Source of the DNA: Herbaspirillum sp. ST 5-3
GTDB taxonomy: Bacteria > Pseudomonadota > Gammaproteobacteria > Burkholderiales > Burkholderiaceae_D
DNA length: 64,000 nt
Assembly: GCF_004804275.1 (NCBI RefSeq)
Contig: NZ_STGI01000020.1
Coordinates: 1-64,000, forward strand
Reading direction: 5' to 3'
A program made the translations under genes and the position numbers. Shown here piece by piece: positions 10,101 to 19,149 of this stretch. The notes below the pieces were generated by a model. That model made no database searches. It was given only the letters and a program-made list of their open reading frames with translations, and had not been told where the DNA came from. Positions within the stretch are counted from its first letter, which is position 1; each line of letters opens with the position of its first letter.

Positions 10101-12233
10101 CAGTCTGCCGATAGTCAGATGGATCGCCGTCTTTTCGTTTGCGCTGCCGAGCGAATAGGCCGCCTGCTGTACGCGGTCATGCTGGAACCGGTACGCGGGA
10201 ATCAGGTCCCGTTCCACTTCAGTGTCGGACTGGCGCACATACTTGTAGTAATCATCCAGAGGCACAATCAGTTCTTCCGCCAGAGCATCCCATAAGAGAC
10301 TGGCGGCGTCGGCTTCGGCCATGGCGCAGACGATGGCCAGAGTCCTCAAGTCAAACTGGTTGCCCAGGCAAGCTGCGCCCTGCAGCACCTGTCGCGTGGC
10401 GGCCGATAGTTTTTGCAACTTCGCCACCAGCAGCTCGACGATATTGTCCGTGATGTCCGCGTGTTGAATCGCAGCGATATCCCATTGCCAGCAACCCTTC
10501 ATCACATCGCCGCGCAGCATCTGCCGATCGACCAGCAATCCCAGAAACTGGTTCAAAAAGAATGGATTGCCCTGGGTTTTGCTCAAGCAGATCTGGGCCA
10601 GCGATTCGACCCCGTCGGAATTGACATGCAGGGCGTCGCACAACAGTCGCTTCACTTCGTCAAGCTGGAGGGGCTGCAGCGTGATGGTTCGTATCGCCGC
10701 GCCATTCTTTTCCATTTCCTGCAAAATCAGTGGCAACGGATGGACTGGCGTGATCTCGTTATCGCGATAGGCGCCGATCAATAACAAATGCGGAGTGGCC
10801 GGCGAACGCAGCAGCAAGGACATCACCTGCAAGGTGGGCAAGTCCGCCCATTGCAAGTCGTCCAGGAAAACGACGAGCGGATGCTCCATCGATGCAAATA
10901 CGCTGACAAATTTCCGGAATTCCTGATTGAAGCGATTGTGTGCCTGTTCAGGCGGAAGGTCGACAACCGCAGGCTGTGCGCCAACGATCAATTCCACATT
11001 CGGAATGACTTGAATAATCACTTGCGCGTTATTACCCAAGGCCAGTAACAGCTTGTCCTTCCAGCGCTGGATCTCGGCATCGCCTTCGGTCAGCAGATGA
11101 CGAATCAATTCTTCAAACGCCTGCGTCAATGCCGCATAAGGAATATCTTTTTTGAACTGATCGAATTTGCCTTCGATGAAATAGCCGCGGCGCTGCGTAA
11201 TCGGCTTTTGGACCTCGTGCACTAGCGCAGACTTCCCGATTCCCGAGTAACCGCTCACCAGCAGCAATTCAGCGGGTCCATTGCTCGCGCGCTCAAATGC
11301 CTGCATGAGCGTGGCGATTTGCGTATCGCGGCCATAGAGTTTTTGCGGGATCTGCAGGCGATCGGAGAAATCGCTTCTGCCTAACGCAAACTCCGGGATA
11401 TTGCTCTTCGCGTCCAGCGTATCCAGACACCATTGCAAGTCGGCTTTCAAGCCAGCCGCACTCTGGTAGCGCGCCTCCGCCGTCTTTTCCATCAGCTTGC
11501 CGATGATCGCCGACAGCACCGACGGTATCCGCGGATTGATCTGGTGTGCCGGGACAGGCTGCCTGGCGATATGCGCGTGCACCAGTTCGAGCGCATCGTC
11601 GCCGGAAAATGGCAATTGGCCCGTCAATAATTCATAGAACGTGACGCCCAGGCTATAAAAATCGGTGCGGTAATCCAGCGCGCGGTTCATGCGGCCGGTC
11701 TGTTCGGGAGACAGGTACGGCAATGTGCCTTCCAGGTAGTCTGGATTGCGGATTTCAGGGATCTCGCGTGTCAGCTCCGTGGAAATCCCCAGGTCGATCA
11801 GTTTGACCTGGCCGGTCTGACGATTCCACACAATGTTGGACGGGTTGATGTCCTTGTGCATGATCCGCTGCTGATGCAGTTTTTCCAGGCAGCCGGTAAT
11901 GCGGATTGCCAGGGCCAGCCATTCGCCGAGCGGCATGGCGGCAGCGATGGACAACTTGTCGAGTGAGGTGCCGCCAAAATCTTCCACGATCATCACCTGG
12001 ATCCCTTGATGGGATTCCAGGCTGTAGGCGCTCGCGATGCCATCCGATTGCAGCTTGCGCATCAGGTGAAACTCTTGTCTGAACCGGGCACGCTTCTCAG
12101 GCGACGGCAGCTCGTCATTCATGAGTTTGAACACCACCGGCACGCCATCCAGCAGTCGATGTCCACGATAAATGCGCGATTGCCGACTCTCATACAGCTG
12201 TTCATCGGCGCGGTAGCCAGGCACGTTAATCAT
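7167..12233 (-). CDS. giant Ser/Thr kinase - AAA ATPase - GAF - GGDEF diguanylate cyclase
   Basis: This encodes 1688 residues. An eukaryotic-type kinase domain spans 1 to about 275 (Lys36 in VVFKLM, HKDINPSN at 126-133, DLG at 147-149). An AAA/STAND-type ATPase begins near 300, with Walker A GYSGIGKS at 328-335 and Walker B VVFLDDLQWAD near 454-464. A long helical, TPR-like region of unknown ligand fills about 700-1300, followed by a GAF domain at about 1338-1490 and a GGDEF domain at about 1512-1672. The cyclase motif is GGEEF (1591-1595), which is active-type, and RASD at 1582-1585 supplies the RxxD inhibitory site at the usual five-residue distance. It should make c-di-GMP, probably gated by the sensor and kinase parts. 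No membrane segment is evident. It is divergent from a paralogue with a different output (12633-18272). The family resembles the large PknB-AAA-GAF sensors of proteobacteria and cyanobacteria. Confidence 0.9.
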   Translation of the reverse strand: MINVPGYRADEQLYESRQSRIYRGHRLLDGVPVVFKLMNDELPSPEKRARFRQEFHLMRKLQSDGIASAYSLESHQGIQVMIVEDFGGTSLDKLSIAAAMPLGEWLALAIRITGCLEKLHQQRIMHKDINPSNIVWNRQTGQVKLIDLGISTELTREIPEIRNPDYLEGTLPYLSPEQTGRMNRALDYRTDFYSLGVTFYELLTGQLPFSGDDALELVHAHIARQPVPAHQINPRIPSVLSAIIGKLMEKTAEARYQSAAGLKADLQWCLDTLDAKSNIPEFALGRSDFSDRLQIPQKLYGRDTQIATLMQAFERASNGPAELLLVSGYSGIGKSALVHEVQKPITQRRGYFIEGKFDQFKKDIPYAALTQAFEELIRHLLTEGDAEIQRWKDKLLLALGNNAQVIIQVIPNVELIVGAQPAVVDLPPEQAHNRFNQEFRKFVSVFASMEHPLVVFLDDLQWADLPTLQVMSLLLRSPATPHLLLIGAYRDNEITPVHPLPLILQEMEKNGAAIRTITLQPLQLDEVKRLLCDALHVNSDGVESLAQICLSKTQGNPFFLNQFLGLLVDRQMLRGDVMKGCWQWDIAAIQHADITDNIVELLVAKLQKLSAATRQVLQGAACLGNQFDLRTLAIVCAMAEADAASLLWDALAEELIVPLDDYYKYVRQSDTEVERDLIPAYRFQHDRVQQAAYSLGSANEKTAIHLTIGRLWLKSLSAAEQHGRLFDLVNHFNLGRALITDDTERERLARLNLDAARRAKTSAAYKPALAYLQTAMELMSDPAWQRDYELQLPLHLDAAEAAYFSADFALMERYLAIVLERARDVLDLAKAYEIRIQAYISEDRFHDAVMQGLEILHQLGMPFPKQATRLHIVTNLIKTRMALSRREIESLTQLPDMTDPHILAASNILLKVIMAAYYGMPTHFFLFLCKTIRLALRFGHSPVSSMNFAGYGMVLSGALGDVEQGAKFSELALQLRKRSTAVVSKIRTMLMVYSSLEAWTKPLHTTLDPLRQIHLDGMVAGDLETAANAATLYCIYALFCGHELTQLEKETAAYCGAIELLQRPSIFKNQKILWQFQQNLIGKSQDPAILQGEVCDEQQLQEIELMVDDHFLTSTLCFFRCLSLYFFRRPREALAAIEINGKYVDRLVGNYGASQHYFYDSLVRLEVLGDASFAERVGHLRKIRKNQKKMQHWARHNPKNFLNKWILVEARLAQHARKPLKAMRHFEQAIRLARENGFLQEEALAKELAGEFHLRLGQDALAQFYLREAQQSYHRWGALAKVADLVKRYPQWLHEPSAAQAIATLTNPTMSTTNSEISSSGILDFATAMKASQALSQEIVLERLLKRLLQVVIESAGAQRGILLLKKDDRWFLEAEQGDGDTAATVLQSICLDESSRDEIPLPLSLVHYVERTRESLVVHEATQEKLLANDPYVQRHALRSLLCLPILNHREMTGMLYLENNAVSGAFTVNRLEVLQLLASQAAISIENARLYADMEGRVTARTAELKVMSQRDGLTGVANRKAFDERMQEEFNRVQRSGQSLSLLIIDIDHFKQVNDSYGHLVGDECLRRMGNVLAGVSRRASDFVARYGGEEFVFILPDTDLSGAVLFAERALCAVRGIDLEVDQIHHPITASIGVATASGKSTTDVAGLIAKADRCLYAAKRAGRNCIVHVDPMSIPSAEMFSEE

Positions 12234-12632
12234 GAGCGGTCACCTTGTCAGATGGGGAGTATGCACGGAGGAAGCGCCTCCTTGCCTGCCAATTAAGACA
12301 GAAAAAGCATAGCCGGAATGACGGACAAACACTAGCAAAACATTTATACATCGCAGCCCACTTGTACGAGCTTTCGGCGGGCATGAACTCGACCTGGCGA
12401 TCAACCGATTCGCCTGCCGTTCTTGCCCTGTTCGTGCCCCATTCGCCACACCCGTCAGCATATGGATGACGTTGCAGATGCTATTCTGCTATCGTTGCCA
12501 TGGCACGTGCCGCTGACAGGATGCGTGCTGCATCGCAGCAGAATTAGAGATGCGCAAGGTCGATCGACAAATCATCGCGACGATCAATCTGCAGGCAAAG
12601 CCGCCTTATTTAAGTGGGGAGCGTAAGCCACC
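12234..12632. promoter_or_regulatory. divergent intergenic region between the two giant kinases
   Basis: This 399-bp stretch must hold the promoters of both giant genes. The minus-strand gene has only a weak AAGGTGA before its ATG, and the plus-strand gene has GGGGAGCG about ten bases before its ATG at 12633. I found no convincing small gene, strong hairpin or sigma-70 consensus. Confidence 0.4.
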
Positions 12633-15600
12633 ATGTTGGAGATGCCGGGGTACGACCTTGGGGAATTGCTGTACGAAAGCCGCCATTCCCAAGTATGGCG
12701 TGGCAGCCGACAGGACGGCTTGCCGGTGATCCTGAAGATCCTGAATGACAAGGAGGCATCGGCACAGAGGCGTGCACGCTTTCGACAGGAATACTCGCTT
12801 ACCCATCGGCTGCAACTGCAAGGCGTCATCACCGCATACCATTTCGAGTCGTATCGCGGCGTGCAGGCGATGGTCCTGCAAGACATCGGCGGCACCTCGC
12901 TGGATCGCCTGCCGATCGCCGGCGCCCTGCCGCTCTCCGCCTGGCTGCAACTGGCCATACGCATGACGCGATGCCTGGGGCAACTGCATCAGCAGCAGGT
13001 CATGCACAAGGATGTCAATCCTTCCAATTTCATCTGGAATCGTCACACCGGCGAAGTCAAGCTGATCGATCTGGGCCTGGCAACGGCCCTGTCGCGCGAG
13101 CTGCCGGAAACCCGGCATCCGGAATGGATCGAAGGCACCCTGCCATACCTGTCCCCCGAACAGACCGGCCGCATGAACCGTGCCGTTGATTACCGCACCG
13201 ATTTTTATAGCCTGGGTGTCACGTTCTATGAATTATTGACGGGCCAGTTGCCGTTTTCCGGCGACGATGCGCTTGAACTGGTGCATGCGCACATCGCGCG
13301 CCAGCCGGTGCCGGTCGAGCGCATCCGGCCAGGCATTCCCGCCATGCTGTCTGCCATCATCGGCAAATTGATGGGCAAGACGGCGGAGGAGCGATATCAG
13401 AGTGTGGCGGGCCTGATGGCAGATTTGCAGACCTGTCTGCGCACGCTGGACGACGCCGACAATATTCCTGTCTTTACGCTGGGCAGCAGCGATGTCTCCG
13501 AGCGTTTGCAGATTTCGCAAAAACTGTATGGCCGTGAACATCAGGTCGCAACGCTGCTGGCGGCCTTTGAACGGGCTCGTCACGGTCCATCGGAACTGCT
13601 GCTCGTGACCGGCTATTCAGGCATAGGAAAATCGGCCCTGGTGCATGAAATCCAGAAGCCGATCACCGAGCGCCGCGGCTATTTCATCGAAGGCAAATTC
13701 GACCAGCTCAAACGCGCCATTCCCTATGTCGCGCTGGTGCAGGCGCTGACGGAACTGGTGCGCCAGTTGTTGACCGAAGACGAGAACGCGGTCATGCAAT
13801 GGCGTGCCGAGTTACTGCAGGCTTTGGGCAAGAATGGCCAGGTGATCATCGATGTCATTCCTGATGTGGGCCTGCTGATCGGGCCGCAACCGGCGGTACC
13901 GAAATTGCCGCCGGACCAGGCGCAAAACCGCTTCAACCATGAATTCCGAAAGTTCGTCGGGGTATTTGCCGCGCTCGGACATCCGCTCGTCCTGTTTCTC
14001 GACGATTTGCAATGGGCCGATCTGCCCTCGTTGCAGTTGATGTCCTTGCTGCTGCGTGCGCCGGCACTGCCGCATGTCCTGCTGATCGGCGCCTATCGTG
14101 ACAATGAAGTCACGCCCGACCATCCGCTATCGGCAATCTTGAAAGAGATAGCGCAGCAAGGCGCCTCGCTGAGCAGCGTCACACTGGCGCCGCTGGCCCA
14201 GGACGATGTGCACCAATTGCTGCGCGATACGCTGCGCGCCGATACGGCAACGGTCGACAGGCTGGCACGCCTGTGCGTTGACAAGACGCAGGGCAACCCC
14301 TTCTTTCTCAAGCAGTTCCTGCGGATTCTGGCCGAGGACGGCATGGTGCGCTTTGACGCCACCCAGGGGCACTGGCAATGGGAGATCAATCGCATCGAGC
14401 AGGCCGGCATCACCGACAACATTGTGGAATTGATGGTGGCCAAGCTGCACAAGCTGCCGCTGCCCACGCAGCAGGTGCTGCAAGCGGCGGCCTGTCTGGG
14501 CGGAGCGTTCGATCTGCGCATGCTGGCCCTGATCTGCGAACGTTCCGAAGCCAGCACCGGCGAATTGCTGTGGGACGCATTGCGCGAAGAACTGGTCGTA
14601 CCGTTGGAAGATCGCTACCAGTATGTGGGCCAGTCCGGTCAGGGAAGCGGGCCCGACCTGGTGGCCACCTACCGATTTCGGCACGACCGGATACAGCAGG
14701 CGGCGTACCTGCTGGGCAGCGCGGCCGACAAGCCTGCAATGCACCTGGCCATCGGCCGGCTCTGGCTGCAGTCACTGCCGCCGGCAGAACAGCAAGCGCG
14801 CCTGTTCGAGTGGGTCAATCATTTCAACCTGGGCCGCCACCTGATCGCCGACGCGCTGCAGCGCCAGAACCTGGCCCGCCTGAATCTCGACGCAGCGCGC
14901 CGCGCGAAAGCATCGGCAGCATACAAGCCGGCGCTGGGATACGCGCAAGTTGCGCTCGAACTGGTGTCCTGCGAAGACTGGGAAACGCACTACGACCTGA
15001 TGCTGGCGCTGCACCTGGAAGCGGCGGAAGTAGCGTATCTTTGCGCCGGGTTTGAACAAATGGAGTGCTACCTCGCCCTGGTTCTGCTGCATGCACACGA
15101 TGTGCTGGATCAGGCCAAAGCCTATGAAATCCGGATTCAGGCCCACCTCGCGGAAGGCCGGCCACAGGAAGCCGTGGCTCAGGGGCTGCAAGCGCTCGAT
15201 TTGCTGGGCGTGTCCTTTCCCGGTCGTCCTGCCCGATGGCATGTAATCGCCTCCGTGATCAAGACCCAATGGGCGCTGCGCGGCAAGAGCATGGAGCAGC
15301 TGGCAAGTTTGCCGACCATGACCGATCCGCATATGCTGGCCGTCAGCAATCTCCTGCACAAGATCGGGGTCGCGGCATACTTCACGATGCCAATGTATTT
15401 CCCGCTCCTTTTGTGCAAGGCGATTGACTTGTCACTGCAGTATGGACATGGACCGGGAGCGGCAACCAATTGTGCCGGCTATGGTGGCATGATCCTGCGT
15501 GGCATCGTTGGTGACATCAAGCAGAGCATACGCTTCGGCGAACTGGCATTGCGACTGCAGGAACGACCTGAAATGGCGATCCAACGGAGTCCGACCTTAT

Positions 15601-18272
15601 GTCTGGTCCATGGGTACATTCAACCATGGAAATATCCACTGCGTAAGAGCGTGGACGGCTTACGGCAAAGCTATCTCACCGCCATGGCCTCGGGCGACAT
15701 GGAATACGCCGCGAATGCGGCGGCGCTATTGTGTTACATCTCCTTCCATTGCGGGAATGAATTGGAGGAAGTGGAAAAGGAATTCGCCGATTACGTCACA
15801 GCGCTGACACAACGGGCATCCCACCTCAATGCGCATAAATGCCAGTGGCAGCTTGTGCAGAATCTAAGGGGCGACCACCCTGACCCGACCCTTCTGCAAG
15901 GGACAATCTACGATGCGCATCAATTGCAGGAAGCGCAACGGATGACCGACGATCAGATTCTGATGTTCAGGCTGGCGTCCTGCCGGCTTTTCCTGTTTTA
16001 TCTGTTCCGGCGCTTTCGGGAAGCGCACGCGCAGGCAGTCACCGCCGCGAGGTATGTGAAATCCTTGCTGGGTTCGTTTGGGTGCAGCCAGTTTTACTTC
16101 TATGACTCGCTCGCGCATCTGGCATTACTGGGAAAAACCAGAGGCATGAATCGGATCGGCGTGCTGCGACGCGTGAAGAAGAATCAAAAAAAACTGCAGC
16201 ATTGGGCCAAACATGGGCCTGAAAATTTCCGGAACAAGTGGATGCTGGTGGAAGCGGAACTGGCGCGGCATCGCGGTGAGCCACTGAAAGCGATCGACTG
16301 TTATGAGCAAGCGATCCGGCTCGCCGCAGACAACGGATATATGCAGGAAGAAGCGCTGGCGCAAGAACTGGCGGGAGAATTCTATCTGGAGCGCGGCCAG
16401 GAAACGCTGGCGCGGGTTTACCTGAAGCAAGCGCAGCAGAGCTACCTCCGTTGGGGCGCCCTGGCCAAGGTTAACGATCTGGCCCAGCGTTATCCGCGCT
16501 GGCTCCGCATGCCGGATGCGATTGACGCGCAGATGGTACCGGCGAGCCGCGGAACGTCAGTCAGCCATGCCGGCACCGCAGGCATGCTGGATTTTGCCGC
16601 CATCACGAAAGCGTCGCAAGCCTTGTCGCAGGAAATCGTACTGGAAAACCTGTTGAAGCGCTTGATGCAGGTGGTGATTGAAAACGCCGGAGCGCAGCGC
16701 GGGATGGTGTTGCTCAAAAAGGATGAACGCTGGTTCCTGGAGGCCTCACAGACCGACGAAGAGGCGCAAGCGACAGTATTGCAATCGGTGCTGGTGGACG
16801 AATCGACGCGCGCCGCACAACTGCTGCCCTTGTCGCTGGTGCGATACGTGACCAACACAAGACAAAGCGTGGTAATCGACGACGCCACCCAGGCGAAACT
16901 GGTCGCACAGGATACGTATGTGCAAACGCGGCATCCACGCTCATTGCTGATGCTGCCGATTCTGCATCAGCGCGAGCTGACTGGATTGCTGTACCTGGAA
17001 AACAATGCGGTCACCGGCGCATTTGCCGAGCATCGCCTGCAAGTCTTGCAGCTTCTGGCATCGCAAACTGCGATTTCGATTGAAAATGCCCGCCTGTATG
17101 CGTACATGGAAGAACGGGTCGTCGCCCGCACGATGGAGCTGACGCGGTTTCTCGCTGTGGCCAGTCACGATTTGCGGCAGCCGATGCATGCGCTGAACCT
17201 CTATCTGGGTGCCTTTGTCAATTATGACTTGCCCGAACCCGTGCGCCCCTTGCTGGCCGACGTGCGGCAATGCGCACAAATCCTGAACGACATGTTCCTG
17301 GCGCTGCTGGACATTTCCCGCCTGGATGCCCGGGTGGTGCAACCGCACCAGGAAGTCTTTCCGATCGCATCACTGCTGGCACGCATCCGGGTCGAATTCG
17401 AGCCGCAGGCACGGGCCAAGGGGCTGTGTTTGCGCGTGGCCCCGTGTACCGCATTCGTCCATAGCGATCGCAGCCTGGTCGAACGCATCTTGCGCAACTT
17501 TGTGACCAATGCGGTGCGCTATACCGAGCGCGGCACGGTCCTGGTCGGCTGTCGTCGTCAAGGCCGGCGATTGCGCCTGGCAGTCTATGATACCGGCATC
17601 GGCATTGCGCCCGACGAGCAACGCGCGGTGTTCGACGAGTTTTACCAGGCCGGCAATCGCGGACGCGACCGCGCCAACGGCCTCGGCCTGGGACTGGCCA
17701 TCGTGCGGCGCCTAGCGCGGCTGTTATCAACGCCGCTGACCCTGGTATCGAAGCCGGGACAAGGCTCGATGTTTTCCATCGATCTGCCGCAGGCAGCGCG
17801 CCCGGGAAAGACGCTGGCGCAAAGTGCCGTGCCCTTGCGAGCACAGGCCGAGCTCGCCGACAAATTCGTCCTGGTCGTGGATGATGAAAAAACGATTCTC
17901 GACGCTATGCGGGTGCTGCTGCAGCAATGGGGATGCATCGTGCTCACCGCCACTTCCGGTCAAGACGCCCTGCAACAACTGGGCTCGATCCGAAAAATAC
18001 CGGATGGCATGATTTGCGATTACCGCCTGCTCGACGGGGAAACCGGACTGCATGTCGTGCAAGCCTTGCATGTGGAATTCAATGAGCCCATCCCGGCCTT
18101 GCTTATTACCGGCGATACCACACCCGAGTTGATCCGGGAAACCCTGGCGAGCGGCTTGCCCGTGCTGCACAAGCCGATTCAGGCCACCGCATTGCGCGAA
18201 GCGCTTGAGCAGCTCTTGCACGTCAGTCCACAGTCCTCCGATATGCTGGCCATCGAGCCCGGCCTGCCTTGA
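12633..18272 (+). CDS. giant Ser/Thr kinase - AAA ATPase - GAF - hybrid histidine kinase
   Basis: This encodes 1879 residues. The first part is paralogous to the 1688-residue neighbour: kinase domain 1 to about 275 (Lys35, HKDVNPSN at 125-132, DLG), ATPase with GYSGIGKS and LFLDDLQWAD, a helical repeat region, and GAF at about 1340-1490. The output differs. A HisKA domain carries the phospho-accepting His1512 in ASHDLRQPMHAL. A HATPase domain has NAVRYTERG, YDTGIGIAP and GLGLGLAIVRR. A receiver domain starts at about 1744 with VVDDE and has the acceptor Asp1796 in ICDYRLLDGE and a conserved Lys in LHKPI. No DNA-binding or membrane domain is seen, so signals presumably leave by phosphotransfer to another protein or by Ser/Thr phosphorylation. 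Parts of the kinase domain are nearly identical to the neighbour even in DNA. Confidence 0.9.
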   Translation: MLEMPGYDLGELLYESRHSQVWRGSRQDGLPVILKILNDKEASAQRRARFRQEYSLTHRLQLQGVITAYHFESYRGVQAMVLQDIGGTSLDRLPIAGALPLSAWLQLAIRMTRCLGQLHQQQVMHKDVNPSNFIWNRHTGEVKLIDLGLATALSRELPETRHPEWIEGTLPYLSPEQTGRMNRAVDYRTDFYSLGVTFYELLTGQLPFSGDDALELVHAHIARQPVPVERIRPGIPAMLSAIIGKLMGKTAEERYQSVAGLMADLQTCLRTLDDADNIPVFTLGSSDVSERLQISQKLYGREHQVATLLAAFERARHGPSELLLVTGYSGIGKSALVHEIQKPITERRGYFIEGKFDQLKRAIPYVALVQALTELVRQLLTEDENAVMQWRAELLQALGKNGQVIIDVIPDVGLLIGPQPAVPKLPPDQAQNRFNHEFRKFVGVFAALGHPLVLFLDDLQWADLPSLQLMSLLLRAPALPHVLLIGAYRDNEVTPDHPLSAILKEIAQQGASLSSVTLAPLAQDDVHQLLRDTLRADTATVDRLARLCVDKTQGNPFFLKQFLRILAEDGMVRFDATQGHWQWEINRIEQAGITDNIVELMVAKLHKLPLPTQQVLQAAACLGGAFDLRMLALICERSEASTGELLWDALREELVVPLEDRYQYVGQSGQGSGPDLVATYRFRHDRIQQAAYLLGSAADKPAMHLAIGRLWLQSLPPAEQQARLFEWVNHFNLGRHLIADALQRQNLARLNLDAARRAKASAAYKPALGYAQVALELVSCEDWETHYDLMLALHLEAAEVAYLCAGFEQMECYLALVLLHAHDVLDQAKAYEIRIQAHLAEGRPQEAVAQGLQALDLLGVSFPGRPARWHVIASVIKTQWALRGKSMEQLASLPTMTDPHMLAVSNLLHKIGVAAYFTMPMYFPLLLCKAIDLSLQYGHGPGAATNCAGYGGMILRGIVGDIKQSIRFGELALRLQERPEMAIQRSPTLCLVHGYIQPWKYPLRKSVDGLRQSYLTAMASGDMEYAANAAALLCYISFHCGNELEEVEKEFADYVTALTQRASHLNAHKCQWQLVQNLRGDHPDPTLLQGTIYDAHQLQEAQRMTDDQILMFRLASCRLFLFYLFRRFREAHAQAVTAARYVKSLLGSFGCSQFYFYDSLAHLALLGKTRGMNRIGVLRRVKKNQKKLQHWAKHGPENFRNKWMLVEAELARHRGEPLKAIDCYEQAIRLAADNGYMQEEALAQELAGEFYLERGQETLARVYLKQAQQSYLRWGALAKVNDLAQRYPRWLRMPDAIDAQMVPASRGTSVSHAGTAGMLDFAAITKASQALSQEIVLENLLKRLMQVVIENAGAQRGMVLLKKDERWFLEASQTDEEAQATVLQSVLVDESTRAAQLLPLSLVRYVTNTRQSVVIDDATQAKLVAQDTYVQTRHPRSLLMLPILHQRELTGLLYLENNAVTGAFAEHRLQVLQLLASQTAISIENARLYAYMEERVVARTMELTRFLAVASHDLRQPMHALNLYLGAFVNYDLPEPVRPLLADVRQCAQILNDMFLALLDISRLDARVVQPHQEVFPIASLLARIRVEFEPQARAKGLCLRVAPCTAFVHSDRSLVERILRNFVTNAVRYTERGTVLVGCRRQGRRLRLAVYDTGIGIAPDEQRAVFDEFYQAGNRGRDRANGLGLGLAIVRRLARLLSTPLTLVSKPGQGSMFSIDLPQAARPGKTLAQSAVPLRAQAELADKFVLVVDDEKTILDAMRVLLQQWGCIVLTATSGQDALQQLGSIRKIPDGMICDYRLLDGETGLHVVQALHVEFNEPIPALLITGDTTPELIRETLASGLPVLHKPIQATALREALEQLLHVSPQSSDMLAIEPGLP

Positions 18273-18318
18273 GTTCGCTCAGTGAGGTCTGCAGACGTTC
18301 GCACACCACGATGAGGAA

Positions 18319-18843
18319 TCAGGCCTTCATCAGCAACAACCTGTCCTCATCCGAGGTGGGCCTGCAAACGGAAGGTTCCACCAGCGTGCGCGATACCATC
18401 GCCGCCTTTGCGCGGATGCTGCCTGTCAGACGGATCACGGTCGGCACATCCAGTATCGCCAGACGCTGCATGTAACACACTAAAAGAGTGCCGCTTTCGC
18501 GCTCGACACTGACGCTCAACGGGAACTCCATGCCGTCGTAACCATTGAGCTCAAGCAGAGACAGCAGCATGTCGGCGGAGTAAGGCTCGGTCAGCCTGCC
18601 CGCTTCAGTGATGACGTCAAGATAATCATCCTGTCGATTGATAAAGTGCAGGCTTTCGTCGCGCTCGAAGTTCAGTGTATAGACTTCATATCCTGGCTCC
18701 GCCGAGCCGGACAAGCCCAGCTCCTCGAATACGCCAAGCATCAGCATCGAAAACAAAGGATTATGCATGGATAGACTCGCATTGATTGCAACGGAAAAGC
18801 CGATCGGCACAGTGCCATTATTCAATTCCTCGCCCTGCTTCAT
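18319..18843 (-). CDS. CesT-like type III secretion chaperone (putative)
   Basis: This encodes 174 residues of small, acidic character with the alternating pattern of the CesT fold: SLHFINRQDDYLDVITEAG (strands), MLLSLLELNGYDG (the conserved central helix), FPLSVSVERESGTLLVCYMQRL (strand pair), then a C-terminal amphipathic helix with VIRLTGSIRAKAAMV. It is the last gene of a minus-strand set, 39 bases after the 88-residue gene and convergent with the giant kinase (46-bp gap). The call is by pattern. It is a second chaperone-like gene in the same accessory region and only weakly similar to the one at 546-1034. Confidence 0.45.
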   Translation of the reverse strand: MKQGEELNNGTVPIGFSVAINASLSMHNPLFSMLMLGVFEELGLSGSAEPGYEVYTLNFERDESLHFINRQDDYLDVITEAGRLTEPYSADMLLSLLELNGYDGMEFPLSVSVERESGTLLVCYMQRLAILDVPTVIRLTGSIRAKAAMVSRTLVEPSVCRPTSDEDRLLLMKA

Positions 18844-18882
18844 GACAACCGGCTTGCTGTACCGCGGTCGCAGTGCTGAGAC

Positions 18883-19149
18883 CTATTGCGCAGTCCCGCT
18901 GAGATACTTTTTCACGCCTCCGGGTAGTCCGTCTCGCCCGCCCGCAGAAACGGAGAGAGGCTCCACTGACTGCGGAGCCAAGCCGATCAAGCGATCTGCG
19001 TCAGTCGTTAAGGCATTCCGAATTACCTGCGGAAGGTTATAGCATTGCTGCCCCACCACAGACAGAGTTTGCCTGGCTGGTGTATCCGCATTACTTGGGG
19101 ATGCGAGAGTCCCGAACGCGTTGCCGCACCCGCTTCCGATACTAATCAT
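18883..19149 (-). CDS. small protein of unknown function, coupled to regulator and chaperone genes
   Basis: This encodes 88 residues and has no recognised family. The protein is rich in Gly, Ser, Ala, Thr and Asn (for example SIGSGCGNAFGTLASPSN at its start) and has no hydrophobic segment long enough for a membrane or signal peptide. The ATG overlaps the end of the upstream regulator by eight bases, and GGGAG lies a suitable distance before it inside that gene, so translation coupled to the regulator is likely. A CesT-like chaperone gene follows after 39 bases. A short polar Ser/Gly-rich protein before a chaperone could be a type III substrate or the surviving N-terminus of one, which is inference only. 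The frame is also open further upstream to 19251, but the coupled ATG is preferred. Confidence 0.5.
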   Translation of the reverse strand: MISIGSGCGNAFGTLASPSNADTPARQTLSVVGQQCYNLPQVIRNALTTDADRLIGLAPQSVEPLSVSAGGRDGLPGGVKKYLSGTAQ

